Assembly: GCF_000471905.2 (NCBI RefSeq)
Contig: NW_006498435.1
Location: forward strand, 3,311,653-3,375,652
Source: Amborella trichopoda
Taxonomy: Eukaryota > Streptophyta > Magnoliopsida > Amborellales > Amborellaceae
Length of the DNA stretch: 64,000 nucleotides
Direction: 5' to 3'
In this document: positions 1 to 10,032 of the stretch, one piece after another
Numbering within the stretch: position 1 is the stretch's first letter
How the letters are laid out: each line of letters opens with the position of its first letter
Position numbers and translations under genes: made by a program
The notes under the pieces: generated by a model
Told to the model about the DNA's origin: nothing
What the model saw: the letters and a program-made list of their open reading frames with translations, nothing else
Databases searched by the model: none

Positions 1-930
1 GAACAATACTATAATCAATTGCAAAAATTTCAATTTTTTAAATAATACGGCAGTTATTTGCACATGAATTTTACAATGTCTAAATATTCAAAACAGTAGA
101 AAGAAATATCACAATTTTACTAAAAGCAGAAATATCACATTTATTTCTAACAATAAACAAGAAAAATAAATAAATTTATTTTTCTAATTTACAGCATTCA
201 AAATTTCTAACATAGATAAAATATCACAATTTTTATTAAAAAGATTATTTTTCATGTTAATGAGGTCACGTGCGCATAAAATTTATCGCGCCTAAAATTC
301 ATGATAATAAGCAGAAATAATTATTTCATTTCATTTTTAAAAAGAATGGATTATTTTTCGAGACAATGAGGTCACTTACACATAAAACTGATAAACTAAA
401 GATCCTAGACGGAAATATCACTATTTATTAAAAATGGACTATTTTTCAGAAAGACGATGTCACTTACCCACAATTATTTGAGAGGGAGCTTCCGATAAAA
501 ATTTTCGGTTCGAGAGAGAAGTTCACTGTGTTTCGACCAGAGAGAGATCTCAAAGTTTTGTTTTAGGGTGGGAGTGCTCACATCTCCTATTTAAATTCTT
601 ATAACGTATTATTATATTATTTTCTTACGCTCTACCTCATACCTGAGGTGTCGCGTTAAAAGCAAACGTTTATCGTACGAAAACCACGTCCGCTAAAGGA
701 CGCTGCCAGCTGCAAGCAGCAGGAGGCAAAAACGGGGAAAGGAAAAAAGTAAAGGCAAAGCAAAAGTTAATTCAAAGCAAAAGTTTTTGAAAACAGTGAT
801 GGTCCCCAAGGACCATCATACTCAAACAGAACATCACCTATTTAAAAACATATTTTCTCCTTTTTTTTTTTTTTTTGAAATTTTAGTATTGTTACAGGTA
901 GTCACTGTGTTGACTCCAAGTGTAAGCCGT
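1..930. other. AT-rich spacer with degenerate direct repeats
   Basis: No gene is recognisable here. Three degenerate direct repeats occur at about 236-280, 339-386 and 427-470. Each has an A-rich start, a TTATTTTTC-like core, then GAGGTCAC (or GATGTCAC) and CATAAAA or an equivalent. The GC-richer part at 480-830 shows no long open frame. A 16-bp T run lies at about 862-877. The identity of this flank is unknown; it lies outside the left LTR of element F. Confidence 0.5.
798..817. repeat. perfect 8-bp inverted repeat with 4-nt loop
   Basis: GATGGTCC at 798-805 is followed by CCAA and then GGACCATC at 810-817, a perfect hairpin-capable inverted repeat. It lies 114 bp outside the proposed end of the element F LTR. 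Its function is unknown and it could be chance. Confidence 0.6.
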
Positions 931-1791
931 TGATGTCGGTGGGGTCCTGGTTTCTTGCAGCGCGGGGGCGAGGAACCTCTCTTGAACAACCTCGGGGGTC
1001 CGACCGTGGTGGACACGCTGGGCCTCTTGTTTGCTGATAAGAAGCCTACAATGAGAGCAATTTTTGCGACTAGAGTGCAGACCTCTTGCTGCTTGTCAGC
1101 ATTGTTTGGATGAGAGCCCACATTAGGTTCTCAATCTCTCTCTCTCTCTCTCTATTTTCACTCTCTCTGTGCTATAGGGATGATATCTTGACGTCCCTCC
1201 TCCCTGGATACCCTTCTCGGAAGGGTTTGCTAACCACTAAAAGGGAGAGTGGATAGAAGTCAAGGGAAGAGTCCCGTTGGTTAGGATACGTCCGCGGGCT
1301 CGCGGACGGATGGGGGCTTCTACGCGGACGTGGTCACGTGGACAGAAGTGGGAGGAAGAGAGAGAGAGAGAAGGAATGACTCGGCATGGGAAAATGGGAT
1401 GACTCGCGCGACCAGGGGTGTCCGTGGGACCACACACTCAAGGTTACCCTTAGTCACAAAGTTTTCTCTCTCTTCCTCTCTTCTCTCCGGAATGGGCTAG
1501 GGACTCACATAATAAGAAAAAGTAAGAATGAACTAAGCCTGCTTATATAGAGGATTCACCAAACAGGGGTGAATGCTCAAAATTCAAGCTTAATTACAAT
1601 TAAAATAATTGAAAATAAATCCAAAAATTAGATACAAATGACCAAAAATCACCTGTGATCTTTTGCTCAAATGACGAGACCGTCCCTGCATGCAGGCTGC
1701 TCTACCATGGGATGAGCTTGGAAGCTGGTTCTGTAACATGTGGCAACTGTTCAGCTTTTTCAGCAACATATCTTTGTTCTTCTCTCGATCA
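931..1791 (-). repeat. element F 3' LTR (minus strand)
   Basis: On the minus strand this LTR would begin TGATCGAGAG at 1791, directly after a purine tract, and end ...GACATCA at 931. Its 931-1531 part matches 6609-7276: shared blocks include GTGGGGTCCTGGTTTC, the CT-dinucleotide tract, the GACGTCCCTCCTCCCTGGAT block and AATGGGCTAGGGACTCA. A minus-strand TATA box lies at 1550-1541. The upper boundary rests on the PPT/TG junction alone, because the partner LTR is truncated before reaching it. Confidence 0.65.
1541..1550 (-). promoter_or_regulatory. TATA box of element F LTR
   Basis: The minus strand reads CTATATAAGC, inside the proposed LTR and upstream of the half shared with the other LTR, as expected for a U3/R promoter. 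The partner LTR lost this part when element A1 interrupted it. Confidence 0.5.
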
Positions 1792-1805
1792 CCCCTTCTT
1801 CCTCG
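1792..1805 (-). other. polypurine tract of element F
   Basis: The minus strand reads CGAGGAAGAAGGGG immediately before TGATCGAG. A purine run ending in GGGG next to a TG is the usual layout for plus-strand priming beside a 3' LTR. Confidence 0.5.
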
Positions 1806-2929
1806 AGGTGAAAGTTCGGCCAGTTTTGTGAACTTTATTTGCCGACACATCTCCGAGGTGTGTAGTTTTAGCTCCTGGCTCTGCTTGCAAGTAAGGGAGG
1901 AGTTCGTTGCAATCATTTTGCACCAAGTTGAGGCCGATTTGGTGCAGATTTGTGTCTTTGGTTATTTTGGAAGGTTTCTGGAGAAGGGGATTTCGGCAAC
2001 CGACTGAATTTGCTTCTTTGGTGACCTGAGGGCTCACATTCATTGAAGAAGGGATTGAATGCAGGAGTCATACCAGAATGTAGCTCTACACGAGGTGGTT
2101 CTTTTGGACTCTTCCTCATGCCAATCCATGGCCTAAATTTTGAGCTATGCTTCACCAAATCCAGGCCCTGCTTGACGTCTTTTTTTTATCTTGTTTTCTC
2201 TGGCTGCTTTCCTCTTTAGATCAATAGGGGTTCCCGGTCACGCCATAGTGAGTACCTTAGGTCAAAATGATGAGGCTGGTGTGATCTAGAACATCTCGAC
2301 GTTTGAGCTCGGTCTGATGTCAGAGAAAGGCGTTGTGGGTTAGAGAAGCTGCTACAGGAAAACTTTGACACATCCCCATTCTACGACTAGTTTGGTGAAG
2401 TCGCGTCGCATTAAGGTAAAACTCATGAATTGCGAGGCTGCATGAGCATAGACCCTTTTAGAGGGTTTCGATTGAGTCCAAATTTGGTCCTCGAGGGTTT
2501 TTTAACATTCTAAGCACAATGGTGATGGTCTGGTGCCCTGCAGCTACCTCTCTCATAGGGCTATAGTGGAGGGTCCTACTTTGGTGCAAGGGCACCGCAC
2601 CCAGGTCACGAGGCTGGAAGCTTTATTTCTCGGCACAATCCTAGCCTGCGAGTTTTTTGTGAACCCATAAGACCAGACTATCGCCGGCTCTCTCCGTATT
2701 CACACGGGCTCATGGAAGTATGTCAAAAATGATGTACAACTACTTTGCCTGTCGGATATTTTTTTTCTTGATCACCAGCACAACACAATCCTCGAGGGGT
2801 AGACCTTGCCGAGCTTTTCCCTTGATCGGGGGGTGACCAAAGCGGTTTCTAGCAGTCTGGTGCCTTGTTGAGGGGCTTTCTCCGGGTGACGCTAGAATCC
2901 ATTTTTTTTTATGGGAGATCATGCTAATA
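1806..2929. other. element F internal stretch with no recognisable gene
   Basis: All frames are short and carry no recognisable pol motif. Where an integrase or RT region would be expected in a complete element, only unrecognised sequence is present. Confidence 0.5.
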
Positions 2930-3089
2930 TTCTGCCTTCGGCGGGCTTATGACTTCTCAACATGGACTCCTGGTTTTCTAATCAGTGGCGGCCCTTCTTG
3001 TGAGCTTTATCCCATGCTGGCAAGGGAGGTCCTGATGTTTCAGCTGGTGAGGGCCCTTCTTTTGAGCTTTATCCCTATCCAAACAGAAA

Positions 3090-3545
3090 TGCCTAAAGCA
3101 AACAAGGTATCTCTTGGCGTACATCTTACAAGTCCAGTTGGGGATCTCTCAAATTTCTCAGACATAAAGGAGGGCCTTCGAGGTGGTCTCATTTTAGGGG
3201 ACTTCACCCTGGATGCTTGGGTGTTGGTGGAGGAAGAAAAGGTAGACAAGGTACCTCTTCGGCTTACGTCCTACTGGCATGGCTGGGGGTTTCTTGGCAT
3301 GTTCCAATCGTCTAGGCGTGATAGGAGGATGGCCTTAGGGGGCGGTCCCATTTTAGGAGACTTCACCTTGGGTGTTGGAGTTTGATTAGAAGTACGACAG
3401 GCAGGGTACCTAGTTGGCTTACGTCCTACTGACATGGCTAGGGGTTTCATGACGCATCTCGATTGTCCAAGCGTGATAGGAGGATGGCCTCAAAAGCGAT
3501 CTCATTTTTGGGGACTTCACCTTGACTGTAAAAGTTTGATAGAAG
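3090..3545. repeat. tandem repeat, about 155-159 bp, roughly three copies
   Basis: The phrase GGGGACTTCACC or a close variant recurs near 3200, 3359 and 3513, giving spacings of 159 and 154 bp. Each copy also carries a TAGTTGGCTTACGTCC-like block, TGGCTGGGGGTTTC and GTGATAGGAGGATGGCC. The first copy is the most degenerate. The array sits in the pol-less interior of element F. Confidence 0.75.
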
Positions 3546-3603
3546 AGAAGAGAAGGAGAGGATTCTTTTCTGTGTTGACGGCACTAATGCTCGAGATAAA
3601 AAA

Positions 3604-4040
3604 AGGTGGCACTGGAACACTAAGGCTCTAGTGTAGAAAATGAGGAGGTGGCACTAAGGCCTGGGATAAATAATAGGTGGCACCAGAACACTAAGGCTCC
3701 GGTGCACAAAATGAGGAGGCGGCACTAAAGCCCGGGGTAAAAAAAAAGGTGGCACTGTGTTTGAAAAATTTTGAAGGCACTAGGGCCGGAGTTTTCTTTG
3801 ATGGCATTAGGGCCGTAGTTTTTTGGAAGGCACTAGGGTTGTAGTCTTTTTTGGAAGGCACTGGGGCCATAGGTTTTTTTTTGGAAGGCACTAGGGTTGT
3901 AGTCTTTTTTGGAAGGCACTGGGGCCATAGGTTTTTTTTTGGAAGGCACTAGGGCCGTAGTTATTTTTTTTGGAAGGCACTGGGGCCGTAGGTTTTTTTT
4001 TTGGAATGCAATGGGGCCGTAGGTTTTTTGTTTTTTTTTA
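3604..4040. repeat. GGCACTAGGGCCGTAG minisatellite
   Basis: Two copies of a roughly 77-bp unit (GTGGCAC..GAACACTAAGGCTC..GTG..AAATGAGGAGG) at 3604-3760 lead into about nine copies of a 25-35-bp unit made of GGAAGGCACTAGGGCCGTAG plus a variable T run (about 3772-4040). Two-unit blocks are themselves repeated near 3840-3940. The T runs give apparent lysine-rich frames on the minus strand that are not genes. Confidence 0.8.
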
Positions 4041-4079
4041 AGGAAGTTAGTGGGAGGTTCAATCCAGGTGCCCATTATG

Positions 4080-4420
4080 GGTTTTCACTAGGGTCGAGTG
4101 GATATGGCGCGAACGAAGTGGTCTTCACCATACCCTTGTTTGAGGAGTTTTACCCATGACTTCAAGGTCACGTCCACCCGTTACCTTCCACTTTTACTCA
4201 TGGCACCCTTTGCGGGTTTTTGCCATGCCCGAATTTTTTAGGACTCTTTTACTTATGGCTTCGTGGCCATGTCTGCCATTTTTACTCATGGTACCCTTTG
4301 CGAGCTTTCACCATGCTTCTATTTTATTTTTATTGGGCGATTTTACTCATAGCCCCTTCTCGGTTTTTTGGGTTATGTCCGCCTGAAGCTCTTTTTATTT
4401 ACTCGCCATGATTACCATCG
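4080..4420. repeat. degenerate TTTTACTCATGGC repeats
   Basis: TTTTACTCATGGCACCCTTTGC (4193-) recurs as TTTTACTCATGGTACCCTTTGC (about 4279) and as a degraded TTTTACTCATAGCCCC (about 4342), each followed by a CCATGC-like block. This is low-complexity filler, not a gene. Confidence 0.6.
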
Positions 4421-4604
4421 CGTCCGGCTTCTTTTTTTTTTTTTTTGGGAGAAAGAGGCCACGGGGTGTTGAGAGTCTTAAGGGCGCGGCCCTGCCTCGG
4501 GCTGATTGTAGCTACTCGAGGCCCAAGCAAGGCGTATCGCTTTTTTTTTATGTTTGGGGGGGGGGTGGGGGGGTTGCCCCGAAGAGTAGCTTTATGGTGA
4601 CCAA

Positions 4605-5889
4605 TTAGGGAAAGAACCCTTTAGGTATCAGGTTCACTGCGGATCCTCCATCAATCATGATGCAATTGACTGGGAAGAATGTGATAGTCATGTAGTTGTA
4701 AACTATTGCAGGGTCCACTTCGACTTGTTCGACCGCTATTTTGTATACTTTGGGGCTAGAAAGTGCTTGCATCAGGGCCATTTGGAGATCTTTAGATAGC
4801 ATGAGGCCGTCATAGATGCTTAGGAGTGCGGGGAGCTTCCTCAAGTGTCCGATCACAACATATTTAACTTTATCCAGATTAGGCATGGTGGTTTCCTGGT
4901 GTCCCTTCACCTTAGGGGGAGGAAGTGCTTTCGGGATGTCTCCTAATTGAGGGGCGTTCACCCCAGACTTCGAAGAGGCAACGAATCTCTTAGCGGCCTC
5001 AGGTTGGGGAATTCGATTATTCTGCACGATTAGAGGAGGCGCAACAAGAGTGAGGGGACACCGAGGCTTTACAGGTGTTGTTTTTGTAAAGGGGATGGTT
5101 TGTGTGGCAGCCTGAGGAGTTGGGGACTCTTGATACTGCCTTGGGGGAGGAGCAGGCTCTGTGTGGGAGTGGGCTGACTTGGGGGAGGGGGTTGGTCGTG
5201 GCGCTGATAACCTTAAGGTCTTTGACGGGGGGGGGGGGGGGTCTTCGATCAAACCTCAGTCTCCTCCCCAATCGTAGATGCATCCTGCAAGCTTGGGTCA
5301 TTGCGCAACCTTGATGAAAGGCTAACATGTAACACGCCTCATGAATGGGGTGGGGGGCATGAATGAGCTTCGCTCCGGCTTTATTACGGGCCGATGTGGG
5401 GGGTGTGGGCCTTGCCCCATTGTTGGCTTTGGCATTTGAGGGTCCCAAGGGTATGCCCCGGGGTTGTTCGGGCTCTAGACGGCCTTGGGGCCATAGATTG
5501 ACCACACTAGGCTCCACGCTTCGTACCTTAGCCGCACAATAATGACCATTGTCGCAGGCCTTGTCCTTCTTCTCATCGCATGGTAGCTCGAGAAGGGCGG
5601 CTCCAAGAATGGGGCTTTGTCTTTTCGGCCCTACGTCGAGAGTCTGCTCATGTTCATGAGGGGCAAGGAATAGGGAGGAGGATGCTTGACGGGCATTCAT
5701 TGAGTACCACGCAGTGAGTGGTACGGAGACGGTGGGCGAAGCGACAAGTGTTTGCTCTCTGCATGTGTGTTCACAATCCACAGTGGTGTTTGGGATGGTC
5801 ATATGGCCAACCCCTTGTGTGGTGAGGGGCAGAGTGCGTGTGACTACTACCTGTTTAGCCGGTGAGGCCGTCGGGCTTCTCATATACAT
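4605..5889 (-). pseudogene. retrotransposon gag-pro remnant with aspartic protease motif (element F)
   Basis: The minus-strand frame ending at 4605 contains YVVIGHLRKLPALLSIYDGL followed about 70 residues later by MIDGGSAVNLIP. This arrangement, with the catalytic D-G-G motif, is typical of the retropepsin region of plant Ty3/gypsy polyproteins of the Tat type, which processes the Gag-Pol precursor in the virus-like particle. The frame is open from a TTG at 5252. A second open frame in another phase runs from 5889 to 5017; the two overlap at a run of 15 C residues (minus strand, about 5227-5241), so a homopolymer length change may have split one longer proline-rich frame. The part upstream of the tract has no recognisable gag motif. 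The protease frame stops soon after the active site and no RT follows. Confidence 0.65.
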
Positions 5890-6587
5890 GTGAGTTAGGT
5901 TGGAGGGCTTTCCATCGCCTCAGAAGTCTCGTGCAGGTCGGGGGCCAACCTTTGGGTTGCCTTGAGCCATGGGAGGCCTCCGGGCCACCAGTGCCCGTGT
6001 CTAGGTCGAGAATGACCCAAGACAGTTTGAGGGACCACGGTAGGCTGCCGCTTGCCCCGATTCATTATTGTGGCGGTCAGGCCGCCAGGGAGTTTATGGA
6101 CATGGGTGTTCACAATGAAGTAACGGTGCCGGCCGACATGGAGTTCGCCAGGGAGTAGTGTGTGCGTGGGGGCACCAATATTGGCAAAGCCCTTTTGTGA
6201 AGCAAGCGAGTTAGCCTTCTAGCTACCCGCAGCAATGGTGGTCCTGTCTGAGCCAGCCAGGTGTGAGGGAGTGGCAAAGTCGCCCACGTAGAGGGAACTA
6301 AGGGGCTCCCTCTTAACGTTGGGAGAGGCGGGGCAAGGTACCTGAGGGCTCGTGCCCCGAACGTCCCTAGTCGTAGTCAGAAAGGTTGGGTTAGCATGGC
6401 AGCAAAGAGGACATATAGGGGAGGATGGACCGAATTGTTGAGCCTCTCCCTAAGTGGCCGCAGGTATGAGGATATAGTACTCCCTGACTCGGATGAAAGA
6501 GGGATAATGGATCCCATAGCAAGAGTGGAAAGAGGGGACAGAGAGTTTGGTACTTGGAGATGACTCGAACCAATGATAGGGTCACGA
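5890..6587 (-). other. element F 5' leader, no gene seen
   Basis: This lies between the PBS and the gag-pro remnant. Frames are short and carry no family motif. It is probably untranslated leader or eroded gag. Confidence 0.4.
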
Positions 6588-6605
6588 GTCCCTAGTGGAG
6601 ATGCT
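6588..6605 (-). other. primer-binding site of element F
   Basis: The minus strand reads GCATCTCCACTAGGGACT, starting a few nucleotides inside the LTR end at 6609. It resembles the CGACTCC-CTGGGGAC primer-site type known from Ogre/Tat plant elements, and matches the element B PBS (36755-36773) in the CTCCA-T-GGGAC core. Two or three positions have drifted. Confidence 0.6.
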
Positions 6606-6608
6606 AGT

Positions 6609-6874
6609 TGACGATAGTGGGGTCCTGGTTTCCCACCGTGCGGGGGTGAGGAAACCCTCTCTTGAACAACTGCGGGGCTTTGACGCATGGGGCCTTTTAC
6701 TTGCGGATAGGAAGCTGAAAACTAGAGAGATTTTGGCTACTATAGCATGGATCGTCCTTACGCCGCTTGAGGGTTCGGGGACATGCCCGGGCGGATGGCC
6801 CTCTCAGAACAATTACAAAAACCTCTAGCTACTTGTCAGCACAGTTTTGACAGGAGCCCTCTTCAAGTTCTCAA

Positions 6875-6907
<33 letters not shown>

Positions 6908-7276
6908 TTTCACTCTCTCCGTGCTACAGGGACGACATCCTGATGTCCCTCCTCCCTGGATGCCCTTCTCAAAAGGGTTTGCTGACCACTAAAAGAGGGC
7001 ATGGATAGAGGTTGAGGGAAGAGTCTCGCAGGTTAGGATACGTCCTTGGGCTCGTGGACGGACGGGGGCTTCTGCACGGACAGAGTCATGCGTGGAAGTG
7101 GTAGGAAGAGAGAGAGAGAGAGAAGGAATGACTCGGCTTGGGGAAATGGGGTGACCCACGTGACCGGGGTGTCTGCGTGACCACACACTCAGGGGTACCC
7201 TCCCTCACAAAGTTTTCTCTCTCTTCCTCCTCTCCCGAATGGGCTAGGGACTCATAGAATAAGACAAAGTAAGAAT
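6609..7276 (-). repeat. element F 5' LTR, truncated
   Basis: This is homologous to 931-1531, including the CT tract and the AAGTAAGAAT block where both copies are still aligned. At 7277 the match ends abruptly at the TGTTTA end of element A1. The remaining promoter half is not found on the far side of A1 (11157), so this is not a clean insertion. Confidence 0.75.
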
Positions 7277-8563
7277 TGTTTATAGCACAGAATCGAGCGA
7301 TCTAACAATGTAGATCTCTCAGATTTTACACTTTCAACTGATAAAATAAATTGGAAAGCAATGGTAGAGAAAGTGGGAGCAATCGAATTCTGATATGAGA
7401 TCAGATCTGCCCAGAAACAAGCAGATCTGTTCTCAGATATGTGGTGGAGCCAACGTGATCAAAGGCATCAAAAACACGATTTTTAAAGAAAACTAATCGA
7501 AATAAGATCAAAATAAAATTAAAACAGTAAAACAAAGGAAGAAAACGATGCCAAATAGTGCCGGATGGTCAGGGACTCCCGAGCCTTTGAGGGCTCACCC
7601 GTATCAGCACCAACATCCTCTTTGCCTCTCTGATCCGGTTGTTAACCAGTAAATCTGTGTCGTCCAGGGTGGTTGTGCCCTGGAGATCGTTCTATTACTA
7701 AGGTTTTTGTGCCCTAGAGATCACGGTTTAATCAGGCTTAAGATGAGGGTTAGGGTTTTCTCAGGGAAGGTCTCTCTACTCTCCTAGGGTTTCTCTTCCA
7801 GCCTAAAGTTTCTAAAAGTCTCGTCTCTCAATTCAAAAGTCTCGCCCTCTCTCTTTTTTTTTTTTTTCCTCTCTGCCTAAAGAAAAAATATCTCTTTTTC
7901 CTCTCATTTTTCATCCTTTATAGTCACTCAAAGTGAGTTCATCTGAACGAGGGATTTGCTGGGCAGAGTTATCCCGTAACCAACAAATCCCTTGGTCAAG
8001 CCAATCTTTTATTTTTTTAAAATTAGGATTTGAGCGTCACAGATAGCATCACGTAGCCAAACCACTCAAAAGATGACCATAAAAACATGAAAAATGATAA
8101 AAACAATTTGGTGAAAAACGTGTCTGGGTGGCATGCCCCATGTCGCCTGGGCGGCACGAGTTGTGTCGCCCAAGTCTGGGCCGTATGAGTCGTGTCTCTT
8201 GGGCGGCATGCCTCGGTCGCACAAATAAAAATGCTCAAAATTGAAAATTTTCTTTCAAGTGTGTTCCTTATTCTCTTGTGAAGCTACTAGAAAAACTTTG
8301 GGTCAAAACGGAGTTTTTTACTATTTTTAATTATTGTTTGAGTAAAATAGGGCATTTACAGAATGACTTGGGCAACACGCCCCGTGTCGCCTGGGCGGCT
8401 CACCTCGTGTCGCCCAAACCAAAACTTGTCTAAATTGAGGTTTCTCAATTTGGGTGTCTTCCTCAGCCTCTTTTGAAGCTCTCAGAGAAACTTTAGCTCA
8501 AAACGGATTTTTTTACTAGTTTTAATGATTTTTTCTATAAAACAGCACTATTTCAGGGTCAAA
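7277..8563 (-). repeat. A1 3' LTR
   Basis: This is homologous to 48167-49225 and 10033-11156. It begins TGTTTATAGCACAGAATC on the plus strand. It contains a roughly 200-bp internal tandem duplication (about 8110-8355 and 8356-8555), each copy carrying a GGGCGGCAC/GTGTCGCC block and the TCTTCCTCAGCCTC block. The plus-side end is truncated and joins the internal region at about 8563. Confidence 0.75.
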
Positions 8564-10011
8564 ACCCGCACTCCCTATCCTTCGAGGGGCAAGAGAATGT
8601 CAAAGATGAATGTCATCCCGATGTCACGCGGGCAGATGGCATACCAACTATCCCATCAAGCCATTGCACTCCCATGCTCACCTACCTAGGTCATTTTCAT
8701 CCTAGGGTTTTCGGCACGAGGTGTCGGCGAGTTACGCAAGCTTGAAACTCGAGGTGGATTTTACAGCCATGCCATTTGACCTCAGGGTTTTCTCAGTTTG
8801 AAAATTTTAACCTTGGCAATTTCTTTGATTTCCTTAGGGATTTCCTAAGGCTGTCTATAGGAAAAGACTTTTTATAGGATGAAACTTGTCTGATCAATTC
8901 TGAATAGAGAGGCGAGGCAGCAAGGCGGTAATCGTGGCAACGTGGTGTTCATCATATACGGCTCTCCAAGCTCCTTCATTTCTACAAGTCTTTTTAGAAA
9001 TTTTGAAAGTAGGGGGAGATTTGAAATGGAACCCAGAGCAGGGACAGGTTATGATTTTAACAAAGAAATTAAAGTTTATGAAAACACAAGACGTATAATG
9101 AAAGTTTTGAAAAGGGAAATATTTCGAAAAACAATGTTGGTTAGCATTTTTATCTCTTGCAACAATAGAGTCCTTTAATCAGTTAAGCAACATGCAGCGA
9201 TAGATGATACATTTGACCTTTTACGTCATATGGGGACAGACAGTACCTATCTTGGCTCTTTTACATTGCATGAGTTTGACGTTCAAATGGATAACCCGAC
9301 CTTTTTTGTCCTACGGGGATAGACGTTACCTGTCTCGGCTCTTTTACGTCGCACGAGTTTGACGTATTAGTTTTTAAAAATTTATTTAAGCCGGTGAACA
9401 TGAACAAAAAAGGCTTTGGATTAGGTCTGTGGGGTCCCAAAATGTGTTTGGGACCATTGCAATAGGGGGACACTGGTGGTGTCACTCGGGTGGCACTACT
9501 GGTGCCACCCTTGCAGGCTAGCGACACTGCTAGTGTAGCCCAAATTTTTATTTTATTTTTATTTTATTTTATCTTGTTGATCTTGATGGAATAAGGACAA
9601 ACTAATATTGCCGAAGAAGAGAAAATAATATTTATGATGAAATAAAGCAGAACAGTGCAGATATAATAAACCTGTATCAAGTAAAATATTTTTTTGGTAT
9701 TTTAAATTTTTTTTATTTTGATCTGAAATCTTTTAAGAAGTCCCAAGAGAGACTCTAGAGAACATATACAAAGTTTTAGAAGATTATGAAACTTTTAAAT
9801 TTAGGTGACACGGGGAGTGTCACCCTGGATCTGGGTGGCACTGATGGTGTCGCCCGGACAACAATGCTGATGTCACCAAGAAAACACAGAGTTTCATAGC
9901 ACCGAAACCTTGGATCCTTGTCACATCCCCCTTTTGGGACCTTTTGTGACTGAAATTAGTTAAAAACATTGAATAAATATCGTATTTTGGCACTTGGATC
10001 AACCTCGAAAT
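8564..10011 (-). other. A1 internal region, no coding sequence
   Basis: This holds the 3' untranslated and 5' leader sequence of family A only. Hairpin-type GTGTCGCC motifs occur at about 9465-9540 and 9810-9870. No gag, pro or pol motif is seen. Confidence 0.6.
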
Positions 10012-10029
10012 GCCCCACGGTGGGCACCA
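10012..10029 (-). other. primer-binding site of A1
   Basis: The minus strand reads TGGTGCCCACCGTGGGGC, starting 3 nt from the LTR end (10033). The same sequence, with small changes, follows the A2 and A3 LTRs. It resembles the GGCGCCCACCGTGGGGC-type sites of Tat-lineage plant elements. I do not assign the tRNA. Confidence 0.75.
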
Positions 10030-10032
10030 AAC

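Larger units (their letters stand above)
931..7276 (-). mobile_element. element F: minus-strand LTR retrotransposon, pol-less
   Basis: Two direct repeats (931-1791 and 6609-7276) bracket a minus-strand retropepsin-like region. On the minus strand the order is: truncated 5' LTR, PBS at 6605-6588, gag-pro remnant at 5889-4605, a tandem-repeat region at 4420-2930, a polypurine tract at 1805-1792, and the 3' LTR. I see no reverse transcriptase, RNase H or integrase motif in any frame between 1806 and 4600, so this is a deleted or non-autonomous copy. The 5' LTR is cut by element A1 at 7277. The protease motif and Tat-like PBS suggest the Tat/Ogre side of Ty3/gypsy, but without RT this is inference. 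Confidence 0.65.

Noticed and set aside
3691..4075. Minus-strand frames with repeated PSAFQK words
   Set aside because: Products of the GGCACTAGGGCCGTAG minisatellite, no coding evidence.
4550..4575. G-rich run (possible G-quadruplex)
   Set aside because: Homopolymer-like G tract in low-complexity sequence; tract length may be an assembly artefact and nothing links it to function.
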